From Marinobacter bryozoorum (GTDB lineage: Bacteria; Pseudomonadota; Gammaproteobacteria; Pseudomonadales; Oleiphilaceae), in contig NZ_JAKZAH010000004.1 in NCBI RefSeq assembly GCF_023156245.1, forward strand, positions 62,001-126,000: DNA of 64,000 nucleotides, in the 5' to 3' direction. Both the position numbers and the translations under genes were made by a program. Numbering within the stretch: position 1 is the stretch's first letter; every line of letters starts with the position of its first letter. Below the pieces are notes generated by a model that saw only the letters and a list, made by a program, of their open reading frames with translations, ran no database searches and had not been told where the DNA came from. Below are positions 51,992 to 61,637 of this stretch, piece by piece.

Positions 51992-52606
51992 GTGAACGCC
52001 AACCAGTTTCTGAAAGCGGTCGAACAGCTCCAGGGGTGGCGCCAGACCGCCTTCCTGCTGGCCCTCGCCGAGCGGGCCTTCCCCAACTATGCCCTGTTCA
52101 GTGAAGCCATTGGTGCCAAGGCTGGTGGCAAGATGCGCCAGTTGCTGGACACGGGCTGGGCCCTGTTCGAAGACAAGGCCACCGAGAACCATATTCCCCA
52201 GTTGCTGGCCAAGCTCGAAAGCCTGAGCCCGGAAGTGGATGCCTACGATGCCTACGGGGTCTATCCCGCGTTCGATTTCTGCCGCTTGCTGGAAGCGGCG
52301 CTGCTGAGCCGGCTGAATCCGTCGAAGCACCGGGCGCTGGAAGCATCGGGCATTGCTACCGGTACGGTGATGAACTTCATTACCTTCTCCGAGGGTGAGG
52401 ACCTGGACGAGGATGAACTCGTCAGGCTGCTGGACAGCCATCCGCTGATGAAGGAAGACAAGATGTTCCAGCGGGACCTGATTCTCAGCCTCAAGCGGCA
52501 GCGGGTACCCAAGGAGCGCTATATTGGAGAGCTCCAGGTCCTGGCAGCCAACGACGGAGTGAGCAACCTCGGCATAACCCTCGCGGACGATGAACCGGAG
52601 GCCTGA
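51992..52606 (+). CDS. YjaG/DUF416-family protein
   Basis: A 204-residue cytoplasmic helical protein matching the YjaG (DUF416) family: AFLLALAERAFPNYALF near the start and FPNY/LDTGWALF later, at the usual length of about 200. Function unknown; no catalytic motif is seen. The middle and C terminus are acidic (EGEDLDEDEL). The stop lies 37 bases before avtA. Confidence 0.8.
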   Translation: MNANQFLKAVEQLQGWRQTAFLLALAERAFPNYALFSEAIGAKAGGKMRQLLDTGWALFEDKATENHIPQLLAKLESLSPEVDAYDAYGVYPAFDFCRLLEAALLSRLNPSKHRALEASGIATGTVMNFITFSEGEDLDEDELVRLLDSHPLMKEDKMFQRDLILSLKRQRVPKERYIGELQVLAANDGVSNLGITLADDEPEA

Positions 52607-52643
52607 AGGCCCCCATAACGATCGAATAGCAGACGACCCAGCC

Positions 52644-53909
52644 ATGAAACTCTCAGCTTTTGGACGCAAGTTCACCGCCGATGCCGGCATTACCTCCCTG
52701 ATGGATGACCTGGGCAATGCCCTCGCCAGCGGCGATGACATGATCATGATGGGGGGCGGCAACCCCGGCCAGGTCCCGGTCATCCAGGAACGGCTCACCG
52801 AAGTGCTGGGGGATATGACCCGTGATCCGGAGGCCATGAAACGGCTGGTGGGTATCTATGACCCGCCCCAGGGGGAGAAGCGGTTTATTGCCTCGCTGGT
52901 GGAGCTGCTCAACCGGGAGTATGACTGGGGGCTGACCGAAGACCACATCGCGCTGACCAACGGCAGCCAGGCAGCATTCTTCATGCTGTTCAACATGTTC
53001 GCCGGGGATTTTGGCGACGGCAGCCACAAGCACATCCTGTTGCCGCTGGCACCGGAGTACATCGGCTACGCCGATGCCGGCATCGCGCCGGAACTGTTCC
53101 GGGCGGTGCAGCCGGAAATCACTTTTACCGGACCCCATGAGTTCAAATACCGGGTCGACTTCGACGCGGTGGATGTTACGCCGGATACCGGTGCAATCTG
53201 CGTTTCCAGGCCGACCAACCCCACCGGTAACGTGGTGACCGACCAGGAAATGGAGCGCCTTGAAGCCCTTGCCCGCCAGCATGATATCCCGCTGATCGTG
53301 GACGGTGCCTATGGCACGCCGTTCCCGAGCCTGTTGTATGTGGATGCACAGCCGCACTGGAATGAACAGATCGTGCTGTGCCTGAGCCTTTCCAAGCTGG
53401 GCATGCCGGCGGCCCGCACCGGCATCGTCATTGCCGCACCGGAGATTATCCGTGCCTTGTCCGGTATCAATGCCATCATGAACCTGGCCACCGGAAGTTT
53501 TGGCGCCATGCTGGCGGAGCCGCTGGTGCGCAGCGGTGAAATCCTGTCACTGAGCCGTGAGGTGGTTTGCCCCTTCTACCAGCGCAAAATGGAAAAGGCG
53601 GTAAAGGTATTCACTGACGCCATGGGCGATGGCTGCCGCTGGTATGTACACAAACCGGAGGGCGCCATGTTCCTGTGGCTCTGGTTCCCGGATCTGCCAG
53701 TGAGCAGCCTTGAGTTGTACCAGCGCCTGAAAGCCAGGGGCGTACTGGTCGTATCGGGTCATTACTTCTTCCCGGGACTGGCAGAGGACGGCTGGCGGCA
53801 CCGGCACGAGTGTATACGGGTAACCTACTCCCAGGACGATGAACGGGTGGCAGAGGGCCTGCGGCGGATTGCCAGCGAGGTGCAGGCCATCTGGGCAGAG
53901 CAGGGCTGA
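52644..53909 (+). CDS. avtA: Valine--pyruvate aminotransferase
   Basis: A 421-residue fold-type I aminotransferase that moves the amino group between valine and pyruvate (giving alanine). The PLP-binding Lys is in SLSKLGMPAARTG, and the cofactor-contact motif SRPTNPTGNV matches AvtA. The N terminus (KLSAFGRKF) agrees with AvtA when the ATG at 52644 is used. It is followed tail to tail by the DUF3108 gene 13 bases further. Confidence 0.93.
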   Translation: MKLSAFGRKFTADAGITSLMDDLGNALASGDDMIMMGGGNPGQVPVIQERLTEVLGDMTRDPEAMKRLVGIYDPPQGEKRFIASLVELLNREYDWGLTEDHIALTNGSQAAFFMLFNMFAGDFGDGSHKHILLPLAPEYIGYADAGIAPELFRAVQPEITFTGPHEFKYRVDFDAVDVTPDTGAICVSRPTNPTGNVVTDQEMERLEALARQHDIPLIVDGAYGTPFPSLLYVDAQPHWNEQIVLCLSLSKLGMPAARTGIVIAAPEIIRALSGINAIMNLATGSFGAMLAEPLVRSGEILSLSREVVCPFYQRKMEKAVKVFTDAMGDGCRWYVHKPEGAMFLWLWFPDLPVSSLELYQRLKARGVLVVSGHYFFPGLAEDGWRHRHECIRVTYSQDDERVAEGLRRIASEVQAIWAEQG

Positions 53910-53922
53910 TACAGCTGCCGGC

Positions 53923-54684
53923 TCAGTCGGTCAGGTCCGCGTCTTCGAGCCGGACCTCGTAGCGACTGCCATCCGGTTCCACCTGGATCAGTCGCACCAG
54001 CAGGTAGTCCAGCTCCGGGGCGAACCACATCAGGGTTTCCCGCTTGCTGTCTGCTTCCCGGACCTTTTCGACCTTGACGGTTTCCAGGTCGCCAAATGGC
54101 GTGGACTGGGACTCCTCACCGATGACGGCGAAACGGTCTTCCTCGAAGTCGTCTTCATCAGCCACTGTGTACGCCATTTCCCTCTTGCCGGCTTTCAGGT
54201 CCTGGCGCAACTGCAGCTGGAAGCCGAGAGGATCCAGCGCCTTGCTGGCCAGGGGCACGGTGAAGCCATCACCGTCGTAGCTGCCGCTCATGCTTTCTGC
54301 AGGCCAGTTAAAGTTCAGGGCACGGCTGCGATCCCGCACTATCAGCCCGTCCAGGCGGTAGCGGTATTCCAGTGGTACGACCCGGCCTGCTTCCCACTGA
54401 AAGTGCACCGACTCGCGGATGTTGGCGATAAAGGAGTCGACGTTGAATTCGTATTTCCAGGTACCATCGGGCTGCTGTTCCAGCGTGCGCCGGGCAGACC
54501 CGTTGAGAGAGAGGCCCTTGTCCATGGCTGCGCTATAGCTGGCCGCGATTGGTTTCAGGTCGGCTACCGTTGCAGGCTCCCCGGCCCAGGAAGCCATGCC
54601 GGGCAAAAGCAAGGTGGCCACGATGGCGAGTGCCCGAGGCAGGGTGGCGAGCTGGAGGGTGCCTGGTACGCGAACAAGGATCAC
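53923..54684 (-). CDS. DUF3108 exported protein
   Basis: A 253-residue protein with an N-terminal signal peptide (about 8-33, ending SWAG-E), then a beta-rich domain. It matches the DUF3108 family. This family lies next to purN in Pseudomonas, as here. The signal suggests a periplasmic or outer membrane role; the function is unknown. It ends close to avtA and lies 124 bases downstream of purN on the same strand. Confidence 0.8.
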   Translation of the reverse strand: MILVRVPGTLQLATLPRALAIVATLLLPGMASWAGEPATVADLKPIAASYSAAMDKGLSLNGSARRTLEQQPDGTWKYEFNVDSFIANIRESVHFQWEAGRVVPLEYRYRLDGLIVRDRSRALNFNWPAESMSGSYDGDGFTVPLASKALDPLGFQLQLRQDLKAGKREMAYTVADEDDFEEDRFAVIGEESQSTPFGDLETVKVEKVREADSKRETLMWFAPELDYLLVRLIQVEPDGSRYEVRLEDADLTD

Positions 54685-54705
54685 TGACTGTCTCCCGTTA
54701 CTACA

Positions 54706-54724
54706 GTTACACCCCGAGTGTAAC
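54706..54724. other. Inverted repeat upstream of the DUF3108 gene
   Basis: GTTACAC/GTGTAAC with a five-base centre, perfectly symmetrical, 22 bases before the DUF3108 start. It may be an operator or a leader hairpin. The same 124-base gap holds an A/T tract at 54750-54762 (ATTAAAAAAAT on the minus strand). Confidence 0.4.
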
Positions 54725-54808
54725 CGTTCAGGATGGCTCCCCGGATGACGATTTTTTTAATCGTGTTCATTGGCAGAGCTTTTTCGGGCACCCCGGTCAG
54801 GTCGTGGG

Positions 54809-55483
54809 TCAGCTTGCTGGCAGGGTCATGACGGCGGGCATGGGCTGGCCATCGAACAGGATACGGTCATTACCGGACAGCTGTAGTCGTCCCTCACAGA
54901 ACCAGCGCACCACGATCGGATAGAGCACATGCTCCTGTTGCTGAACGCGCTCAGCCAGGCTTTCGGGGGTATCGTCCGGCCTGACGGCGACTTCGGCCTG
55001 GGCAATGACCGGGCCGCCGTCGAGGTCCTCGGTCACGAAGTGAACAGAGACGCCGTGGGCTTTGTCGCCGGCGTCGATGACCCGCTGATGGGTGTTCAGC
55101 CCCCGGTACTTCGGCAGCAGGGAAGGGTGCACGTTCAGCATGCGCCCCTGGAATGCCCGAACCAGTTCGGGGGTGAGAATGCGCATGAAGCCAGCCAGTA
55201 CCACCAGGTCCGGCTGCCGGCGCTCCATCTCCAGCCTCAGCTCAGCATCGAACACATCCCGCGCATCAAAGCGGGTATGGTCCACGGTAAAGGTTTCGAT
55301 TCCCGCCTGGGCCGCGCGCTCCAGGGCAAAGGCCTGGGGGCGGTTGCTGCCGACGGCGATGATTTCCCCGGGAAAATCCCGTTCCCGGGTTGCATCAATC
55401 AGGGCCTGCAGGTTGGTGCCGCTGCCGGAGGCCAGCACCAGAATGCGGGGTTTGTCGACCGGGTCTGCCTGCATACCACTCAT
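54809..55483 (-). CDS. purN: Phosphoribosylglycinamide formyltransferase
   Basis: A 224-residue enzyme that adds the formyl group to GAR in purine synthesis. Catalytic Asn and His are in LNVHPSLLP and Asp in DLDGGPVI, and the substrate loop [11 protein letters not shown] is present. It overlaps purM by 4 bases, so the two consecutive purine enzymes are coupled. Confidence 0.97.
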   Translation of the reverse strand: MSGMQADPVDKPRILVLASGSGTNLQALIDATRERDFPGEIIAVGSNRPQAFALERAAQAGIETFTVDHTRFDARDVFDAELRLEMERRQPDLVVLAGFMRILTPELVRAFQGRMLNVHPSLLPKYRGLNTHQRVIDAGDKAHGVSVHFVTEDLDGGPVIAQAEVAVRPDDTPESLAERVQQQEHVLYPIVVRWFCEGRLQLSGNDRILFDGQPMPAVMTLPAS

Positions 55484-56544
55484 CCCTGGACCAGTCCCGG
55501 TGCGTAGCGCACGTCGGCCGCGGCACCGGAATCGTCCTGCCCCTCGATGACACCGATCTGCCAGGCTACTTCACCCATGGCGCTGAGCGTGTCCAGGGTA
55601 AGCCCTTTCTGGTCGTCTGGTACGCAGACGATCATGCCTACACCACAATTGAAGGTGCGATACATTTCTTCATCGGCTACGCCGCCCTGGTCTTTCAACC
55701 ACTGGAAGATCGCGGGCAGCTCCCAGCTGGCGGTATCGATGGCAGCTCGCGTACCATCCGGCAGTACCCTGGGGATGTTCTCCGGGAGGCCGCCGCCAGT
55801 AATGTGCGACATGGCCCGTACATCGACGGTTTTAATGAGTTGCAACAAATTCTTCACATAAATCCGGGTGGGCGCCATCAGGCCGTCTGCCAGGGCCGTA
55901 TCGCCAACCTGCTCGTCAAGGTCGGCACCGGACACTTCCAGTATCTTGCGAATCAGGGAGTAACCATTGGAGTGGGGGCCGGAGGAGGCCAGCGCAATCA
56001 GCGCGTCCCCGGACTGCACACGGCTGCCGTCGATCACCTCGTCCCGTTCCACTACGCCAACGCAAAAGCCTGCCAGGTCGTAGTCATCACCCTCGTACAT
56101 GCCTGGCATTTCCGCCGTTTCGCCTCCCACCAGGGCGCATCCGGCCAGCTCGCAACCCTCACCAATTCCTTCTACCACGTTGGCCGCCACATCTACGTTG
56201 AGCTTGCCGGTGGCGTAGTAATCGAGGAAGAACAGTGGCTCGGCACCGCCCACCACCAGGTCGTTAACGCACATGGCCACCAGGTCGATGCCGATGGTGT
56301 CGTGGCGCTGCAGCTGCATGGCCAGCCGAAGCTTGGTGCCCACCCCGTCAGTACCGGAGACCAGCACCGGTTCACGGTAGCCAGTCGGCAGTGACACCAT
56401 GGCGCCGAAGCCGCCCAGACCACCAAGTACCTCGGGCCGGCGGGTGCGCCTGGCGGTATCTTTGATGCGGTTCACCAGTTCATTGCCTGCGTCGATGTCG
56501 ACACCTGCGTCGCGATAGGTGAGGGAGGGCTTTTTGTCACTCAT
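55480..56544 (-). CDS. purM: Phosphoribosylformylglycinamidine cyclo-ligase
   Basis: A 354-residue ATP-dependent enzyme making AIR, the fifth step of purine synthesis. It has [12 protein letters not shown] at the start, GTDGVGTKL, and the C-terminal [13 protein letters not shown] motif. The ATG at 56544 gives [10 protein letters not shown], the usual start; an alternative ATG five codons upstream exists. It diverges from the DUF2066 gene, as in Pseudomonas. Confidence 0.97.
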   Translation of the reverse strand: MSDKKPSLTYRDAGVDIDAGNELVNRIKDTARRTRRPEVLGGLGGFGAMVSLPTGYREPVLVSGTDGVGTKLRLAMQLQRHDTIGIDLVAMCVNDLVVGGAEPLFFLDYYATGKLNVDVAANVVEGIGEGCELAGCALVGGETAEMPGMYEGDDYDLAGFCVGVVERDEVIDGSRVQSGDALIALASSGPHSNGYSLIRKILEVSGADLDEQVGDTALADGLMAPTRIYVKNLLQLIKTVDVRAMSHITGGGLPENIPRVLPDGTRAAIDTASWELPAIFQWLKDQGGVADEEMYRTFNCGVGMIVCVPDDQKGLTLDTLSAMGEVAWQIGVIEGQDDSGAAADVRYAPGLVQG

Positions 56545-56715
56545 GTCGGGGCCAGCCATGTTGGTGGGTAGGGTTGGTATGAAGCGCGGGATTTTACCAG
56601 TTGCTGGTGGGGGCTCCAAATGTGTTTGTTGTCCTGTTTCCGGGAGGCCCGGTTGCTACTCACCGGGAAGGCCATCGTGTATCCTAGGTCCGCTTGCAGA
56701 AATACTGGATGAATC

Positions 56716-57855
56716 ATGGCTGTACATACCGGAAACACCGCTCCGCTTGCCTTAATCGCGCTCCTTCTTTCCTTGCTTCCACTGACGTGTACCCACGCTG
56801 TGGTGGTCGATGACCTGTATCGGGCAACGGTCCCGGTGGCCGGGGAGAGTGACGGGCAACTGGCGGACGGATACCGCGAGAGCCTTTCCCGGGTGCTGGT
56901 GAAGGTGTCCGGTGACCGCCAGGTCCTGGAGCATGACGGACTTGCCTCAGCGCTGGATGATGCGTCTTCTCTCGTGGATGGGCGTCAGCTGGAAGCTGGT
57001 GCGGACGGGCCGGATAAACTCACCGTGCAGTTCTCCCCCAGCGCTGTAAACCAGCTGCTGGCCGAAGCCGGCCTCCGGGTATGGGGCATGAACAGACCAC
57101 TTACCCTTGCCTGGGTTGCGGTACAGGATGGTGGTGATCGTGGTTTGCTGGTGGAGACCGGGGAAACCTCGGAACAGGGCTTGTCTGCGCTACTGATGCA
57201 CGAAGCGGACCAGCGCGGAATTCCGCTGGCCATGCCACCGGCCGACCGGGCCAGCAATCGTCTGCTGTTATCCGAGGTGTGGGGGCAATTTATGGGGCAG
57301 TTGTCCCGTGCCTCATCCGGACTCGAGCATGACTTGCTGGCGGTGGTCCGGATCAGTCACCGGAATGGCAACTGGGAGGCCAGCTGGCGTTACGAAGGTG
57401 CCGGTATTGAACAGTCCCGATCGGTAACGGCTGACAACCCCGAAACGCTTATTGCAGAGGTAATCGACCACTGGGCCTCGGACCTGGCCGCCCGATACGG
57501 TGTCAGTGGTGGAGCCATCGAGACCGGGCCCAGGGTGAGGCTGCGAGTGGACGGGGTGGATTCGCCCGGCGTCTACGCTGCCGCCAAGCGTGCCCTGAAA
57601 CAGCTTAACCCGGTGAAATCCGTGGGCGCCGTTGAAGTTGCCTCCGACCACATTGTGTTTGAGGTTGAATACAACGGAGAACTATCCCAGCTTCGCCAGA
57701 ACATTGCCCTGGAGCAGCGCTTCCGGGCTGAGGACGGCCCTGAGAACAGCGGTGAGAACGGCGCGACAGAAGAATTCCGGAACGTTCGACAGACTCTGTA
57801 CTATCGGTGGCAGCAACAGGTGGTTGTGCCTCCGTCCGGTGCAGAAAGCCGCTGA
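56716..57855 (+). CDS. DUF2066 exported protein
   Basis: A 379-residue protein with a signal peptide (hydrophobic core at about 8-25, ending THA-V) and the DUF2066 domain: VVDDLYRATVPV, then YRESLSRVLVKVSGD. Function unknown, probably periplasmic or membrane attached. The arrangement purM <-> DUF2066 with hda downstream is shared with Pseudomonas. The region from 56545 to 56715 should hold the two divergent promoters, but no clear spacing was found. Confidence 0.83.
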   Translation: MAVHTGNTAPLALIALLLSLLPLTCTHAVVVDDLYRATVPVAGESDGQLADGYRESLSRVLVKVSGDRQVLEHDGLASALDDASSLVDGRQLEAGADGPDKLTVQFSPSAVNQLLAEAGLRVWGMNRPLTLAWVAVQDGGDRGLLVETGETSEQGLSALLMHEADQRGIPLAMPPADRASNRLLLSEVWGQFMGQLSRASSGLEHDLLAVVRISHRNGNWEASWRYEGAGIEQSRSVTADNPETLIAEVIDHWASDLAARYGVSGGAIETGPRVRLRVDGVDSPGVYAAAKRALKQLNPVKSVGAVEVASDHIVFEVEYNGELSQLRQNIALEQRFRAEDGPENSGENGATEEFRNVRQTLYYRWQQQVVVPPSGAESR

Positions 57856-57881
57856 CTGGCCCTGACAGAAGGAATGTGTTT

Positions 57882-58433
57882 GTGCAGCACTGGCGATGGA
57901 TACCCAATGGATTGTCCTTTTTACGGGTACTTTTGGTGATTCCTTTCGCCTGGGCACTTGCCAGTGGCCGCTACCGGGACGCCTTGCTGCTTTTTGCGAT
58001 AGCTGCGGCCACCGACGGCCTCGATGGCTTCCTGGCCCGTTTTTTCGGCTGGAAAAGCCGCCTCGGCGCCATTCTCGACCCGCTGGCAGACAAACTCCTG
58101 TTGGTGACAACCTACCTGGTGTTGAGTGTCACCGGCGTTTTTCCCTTCTGGCTGTTCCTGCTGGTCCTGGGGCGTGACCTGGTCATCGTTGCCGGGGGGC
58201 TGTTATTCCACCGTTTTGTAAGCCGGTTCGATGTTGAACCCAGCGCCTTTGGCAAGTTCAATACCCTGGTCCAGATACTGGCTGCCCTTGCGGTGATGCT
58301 TCAGCTGGCGGGCGTTTTACTGCCATCCTGGACCAATACGCTTGCCCTGTGGGCGGTTACCGTCATGGCCCTGATCAGTGGTGGGCACTATATGACGGTC
58401 TGGGGGCTTCGTGCACTGCGGGGAGGCGCATAA
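57882..58433 (+). CDS. CDP-alcohol phosphatidyltransferase
   Basis: A 183-residue inner-membrane enzyme with the CDP-alcohol phosphotransferase motif: DGLDGFLAR followed after eight residues by GAILDPLAD, giving the four metal-binding aspartates. It should transfer a phosphatidyl group from CDP-diacylglycerol to an alcohol such as glycerol 3-phosphate (PgsA-like); the precise acceptor is uncertain. The GTG at 57882 is chosen because AGAAGGA lies 8 bases upstream. It overlaps the hda start by one base (TAATG). Confidence 0.85.
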   Translation: MQHWRWIPNGLSFLRVLLVIPFAWALASGRYRDALLLFAIAAATDGLDGFLARFFGWKSRLGAILDPLADKLLLVTTYLVLSVTGVFPFWLFLLVLGRDLVIVAGGLLFHRFVSRFDVEPSAFGKFNTLVQILAALAVMLQLAGVLLPSWTNTLALWAVTVMALISGGHYMTVWGLRALRGGA

Positions 58434-59128
58434 TGAGTGGCGTCCAGCTTACCCTTGGGGTGCGCCTGCGGGACGATGCCCGTTGGGCCAACTTTCATGG
58501 CTCACGTAATGCGGTGGCTGCCGGGATGGTGCGCACCGCTTGTGGTGACCCGGCTCACCCGCTGGTTGTTCTCTGCGGTGACGAGGATACCGGCAAGAGT
58601 CACTTGTTACAGGCCGCCTGCCATGAATATGAGCAAAGGGGACAGAGTGCTGCCTGTTTCAGCCTGACCGAAGTGGAAGCACTGGGCCCAGGGGCGTTGG
58701 CCGGGGTCGAGGTCATGGACCTGGTTGCACTTGACGATGTACACCGGGTGTTGGGACGGCCGGAATGGGAAGAGGCATTATTCCACCTCTACAACCGGAC
58801 CCGGGACCTCGGGCACCAGGTAATGCTGGCGCTGGACAATACGCCTTCAAGGCAGGCCTTTGTGCTGGCGGATCTCAGATCGCGATTCCAGGAAGGTCTG
58901 CTGGTCCAGCTGGGCACCTACCGGGACGATGACCGGATTACCATCCTTCAGCTGAGGGCAGAGCAGCGTGGGCTGGTGCTCAGTGATGACGTGGCTGTCT
59001 TTATCCTGCGGCGCTCTTCCCGGGGGCTGGGGGCGCTGTTGTCGATCCTGGACCAGCTGGATGAGAATTCATTGCAGGCCCAGCGACGCCTGACTATCCC
59101 TTTCGTGAAGTCGGTCATGGGATGGTAG
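58433..59128 (+). CDS. hda: DnaA regulatory inactivator Hda
   Basis: A 231-residue AAA+ protein that, with the sliding clamp, stimulates ATP hydrolysis by DnaA and so prevents re-initiation. The N-terminal clamp-binding motif is QLTLGV at residues 5-10. The P-loop reads GDEDTGKSHLL, and the domain III motifs DLVALDDVH and FVLADLRSRF match Hda. The ATG overlaps the upstream stop codon. It is shorter than DnaA, lacking domains I, II and IV. Confidence 0.93.
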   Translation: MSGVQLTLGVRLRDDARWANFHGSRNAVAAGMVRTACGDPAHPLVVLCGDEDTGKSHLLQAACHEYEQRGQSAACFSLTEVEALGPGALAGVEVMDLVALDDVHRVLGRPEWEEALFHLYNRTRDLGHQVMLALDNTPSRQAFVLADLRSRFQEGLLVQLGTYRDDDRITILQLRAEQRGLVLSDDVAVFILRRSSRGLGALLSILDQLDENSLQAQRRLTIPFVKSVMGW

Positions 59129-59177
59129 ACTCCGTGCCGTCCTGATGTTTCCCTGGTCGTAGAGGAGTGTGACCCTG

Positions 59178-59513
59178 ATGACCGCACCATCCGATGTTTT
59201 CAGTGAGGTAGCGGACCGCTTGCTTGGGATCGAAGCGGAGATGCGGCGTATCCAGGTCTGGGCCAGCGAACCGCCCTCTGACGACGCCCTGGCCAGCACC
59301 CAGCCCTTCTGTATTGATACCCTGGCCTTTACCGAGTGGCTGCAGTTCGTATTCCTGGTCAGGATGAAGATCATCGTTGAGCAGGGACATGGCCTGCCCG
59401 ATGTGTCCGGCATTGCACCCATGGCAGAGGAATACTTCCGCGCCCGGCCGGAGCCAGGCGAAGGCCTGGTGCGTGAGCTGGAGGCGATTGACCGGTTGAT
59501 CAGCGGTTCCTGA
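59178..59513 (+). CDS. yqcC: YqcC/DUF446-family protein
   Basis: A 111-residue helical cytoplasmic protein of the YqcC (DUF446) family, recognised by the opening VADRLLGIEAEMRRIQVW, PFCIDTLAFTEWLQFVF and the GHGLPDVSGIAPMAEEYF stretch. The function is unknown; in Escherichia coli it lies beside truC. The ATG at 59178 has GAGGAG ten bases upstream; a GTG nine bases earlier is possible. The 3' end overlaps the convergent GGDEF gene by 14 bases. Confidence 0.82.
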   Translation: MTAPSDVFSEVADRLLGIEAEMRRIQVWASEPPSDDALASTQPFCIDTLAFTEWLQFVFLVRMKIIVEQGHGLPDVSGIAPMAEEYFRARPEPGEGLVRELEAIDRLISGS

Positions 59514-61578
59514 TCGCACCGTGTTGCGGCAGTGCCGGCAGTAGTTCGCGGCCTTCCCGTAACTCGGCAAACAGCTCTGCCAGCTCATCCGGGCAGACCG
59601 GGGGGCAGAACCGGTTTCCCTGCAGCAGGTGGCACCCGGACTGCCGCAGAAACCGGTCCTGCTTTTCGGTTTCAATGCCCGCGGCCGCCACTTTCAGGTT
59701 CAGCTGACGGGCCAGGCTGATCAGGGTGTGGGTAATTGCGGCGGTATTCTGGTCTGCCGGCGCCCGCTGCAACAGGGACGGATCAATTTTGACCTGGTCC
59801 AGCGGCAACTCGCTCAACAGGGTCAGGGAAGACAGCCCGCTGCCGAACCGGTCCAGCGTCAGCCCGATGCCAGTGTCCTTCAGGCGCTCAAGTACCGCCT
59901 TCGTTTCCCCCAGCTGCTCTGCCAGGATACGTTCATCGATTTCCACCATCAGCAATGATGGCTCCAGCCCCGTTTCCGTAATGACCTGGCTGAGGTCCTC
60001 CGCAAGCCCGGGTTGTTGGTACTGGCGCGAGGAGAGATTAATGCTGATCCGCACCGGTGTCCCGCTCATGGCCTGGATAGCCCGGGCCTGGAGGCAGGCG
60101 TTGCTAAAGATCCAGTGCCGAATGGCGCTGAGCTGGCCGCTCTGTTCGGCAACCTCGAGGAAGTCTGCAGGCGAGAGCAGCCCCCGGGACGGATGGTTCC
60201 AGCGCAGCAGCGCTTCCAGTGCGACGACCTGGCCGGAACGGGCATCAAGCACAGGCTGGTAATGCAGTTGCAGTTCACCGGCGCGAATGCCGGCACGCAG
60301 TTCCTGCTCCAGGGTCATCAGCCGTTGCATTTCCTGGTTCATGTCTTTGCTGAAGAACTGGATATTGTTGCGGCCGGCCCTCTTGGCCCGGTACATCGCC
60401 ATGTCAGCGTTCTTGAGGAGCTGCTCGTAGTGGTCGCCATCCTCCGGCGCCAGCGCTATGCCGATACTGGAGGTGATAACCAGCTCGTGTCCCGGTACTG
60501 AAACCGGTTCGGTGATTGCGTCCAGGACCCCCCTGGCCACTTTTTCGCAGCCTTCGGCCCCGCTAACGTGGTGTAGCAACACTGCAAATTCATCACCGCC
60601 CAGCCGGGCGATGGTATCTTCTTCCCGCACGCTGCCTTTCAGTCGTTGCGACAGGGCTTTCAACAGGGTGTCACCGGCGTCGTGTCCCAGGGTATCGTTG
60701 ATACGTTTGAAGTGATCAACGTCCAGGGCAATCAGGGCGCAGTGGTGCCCATGGCGGCTGGCACTGGCCAGGGCGCGGCGGCAGCGGTCTTCAAACAGGC
60801 GCCTGTTGGCGGTGTCGGTCAGTACATCGAAGTGGGCAAGGTAGTGAAGCTGGTCCTGGGTTCGCCGGATCTCAGAGATATTCTGACCGATCAGGATCAA
60901 CTGGCTCTGTTCGTCCTCCTCATCCTGCAGCAGGTTCAGGTTCCATAGCACAATGTGGTCGGTGCCGTCGTAACCCTGGATGCCGGTTTCCAGGGTTTCC
61001 TGCAGTTGCCCCGCGCCGAGCGTCTTCAGGATTTTCCAGCTCATTTCATCCTGGTAGACCTCTGGTATGAAGGTCTCGATCAGGTTGCGTCCGACAGCTT
61101 CGTCGCGGCTGTAGCCGAACAGGGCCTCGGCCGATGTATTCCACTGGCGGATGCAAAATGAGGCGTCGATGAGGATAATCGGCGAGGCAGCGGTATCGAA
61201 AAGGGCGCGAAAATGGCGGGATGAGCGGCGGAACGAGCGCTCGGCCTGCTGGCGCACGAAGATCTCGTCCCGGAGTTCCTGGTTTATGGCCTGCAGTTCA
61301 CGGGTGCGTTCTTCTACCACGTCTTCCAGCCGGGACTCGATGCGCCGGCGTTCCCGCAGCAGGTCGCGTACATAGACAAACGTGCCGGCCAGTACCAGCA
61401 TGGCTGGTCCTGCAGATCCGAAAAAGCTGATCATGGATTCGTGGCCAAGGGGTACCTCTGGCGCCGTCAGCAAGAGCAGCGGGCTGAGGGCCAGTGCCAG
61501 GATCACCAGGCTGGCCATGCTGTCCGCGAAGATGGCCAGCCATCGCTCGCGGGTTTCGTTGCGTTGTCGTTGTTCCAC
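59500..61578 (-). CDS. Membrane PAS-GGDEF protein with degenerate EAL domain
   Basis: A 692-residue protein. Two N-terminal membrane helices (about 16-38 and 52-72), a coiled coil, a PAS domain (about 120-235), GGDEF (intact motif at 327-331, no clear upstream I-site RxxD) and EAL follow. The diguanylate cyclase site looks functional. The EAL site is eroded: E455-L457 is present, but the second Asp of the DDFG motif is Arg 577 and the Glu of the VAEGVET-like motif is Ala 633, both needed for catalysis in known enzymes. It is therefore likely a c-di-GMP synthase or a c-di-GMP-binding protein. It is alone in its transcription unit, overlapping yqcC by 14 bases. Confidence 0.9.
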   Translation of the reverse strand: MEQRQRNETRERWLAIFADSMASLVILALALSPLLLLTAPEVPLGHESMISFFGSAGPAMLVLAGTFVYVRDLLRERRRIESRLEDVVEERTRELQAINQELRDEIFVRQQAERSFRRSSRHFRALFDTAASPIILIDASFCIRQWNTSAEALFGYSRDEAVGRNLIETFIPEVYQDEMSWKILKTLGAGQLQETLETGIQGYDGTDHIVLWNLNLLQDEEDEQSQLILIGQNISEIRRTQDQLHYLAHFDVLTDTANRRLFEDRCRRALASASRHGHHCALIALDVDHFKRINDTLGHDAGDTLLKALSQRLKGSVREEDTIARLGGDEFAVLLHHVSGAEGCEKVARGVLDAITEPVSVPGHELVITSSIGIALAPEDGDHYEQLLKNADMAMYRAKRAGRNNIQFFSKDMNQEMQRLMTLEQELRAGIRAGELQLHYQPVLDARSGQVVALEALLRWNHPSRGLLSPADFLEVAEQSGQLSAIRHWIFSNACLQARAIQAMSGTPVRISINLSSRQYQQPGLAEDLSQVITETGLEPSLLMVEIDERILAEQLGETKAVLERLKDTGIGLTLDRFGSGLSSLTLLSELPLDQVKIDPSLLQRAPADQNTAAITHTLISLARQLNLKVAAAGIETEKQDRFLRQSGCHLLQGNRFCPPVCPDELAELFAELREGRELLPALPQHGAIRNR

Positions 61579-61637
61579 AAATCCCTGCCTTTAACGGGCG
61601 TTGCTGCGCCGGCCCGGTGCGTCCCTGCGTGTCGGGG

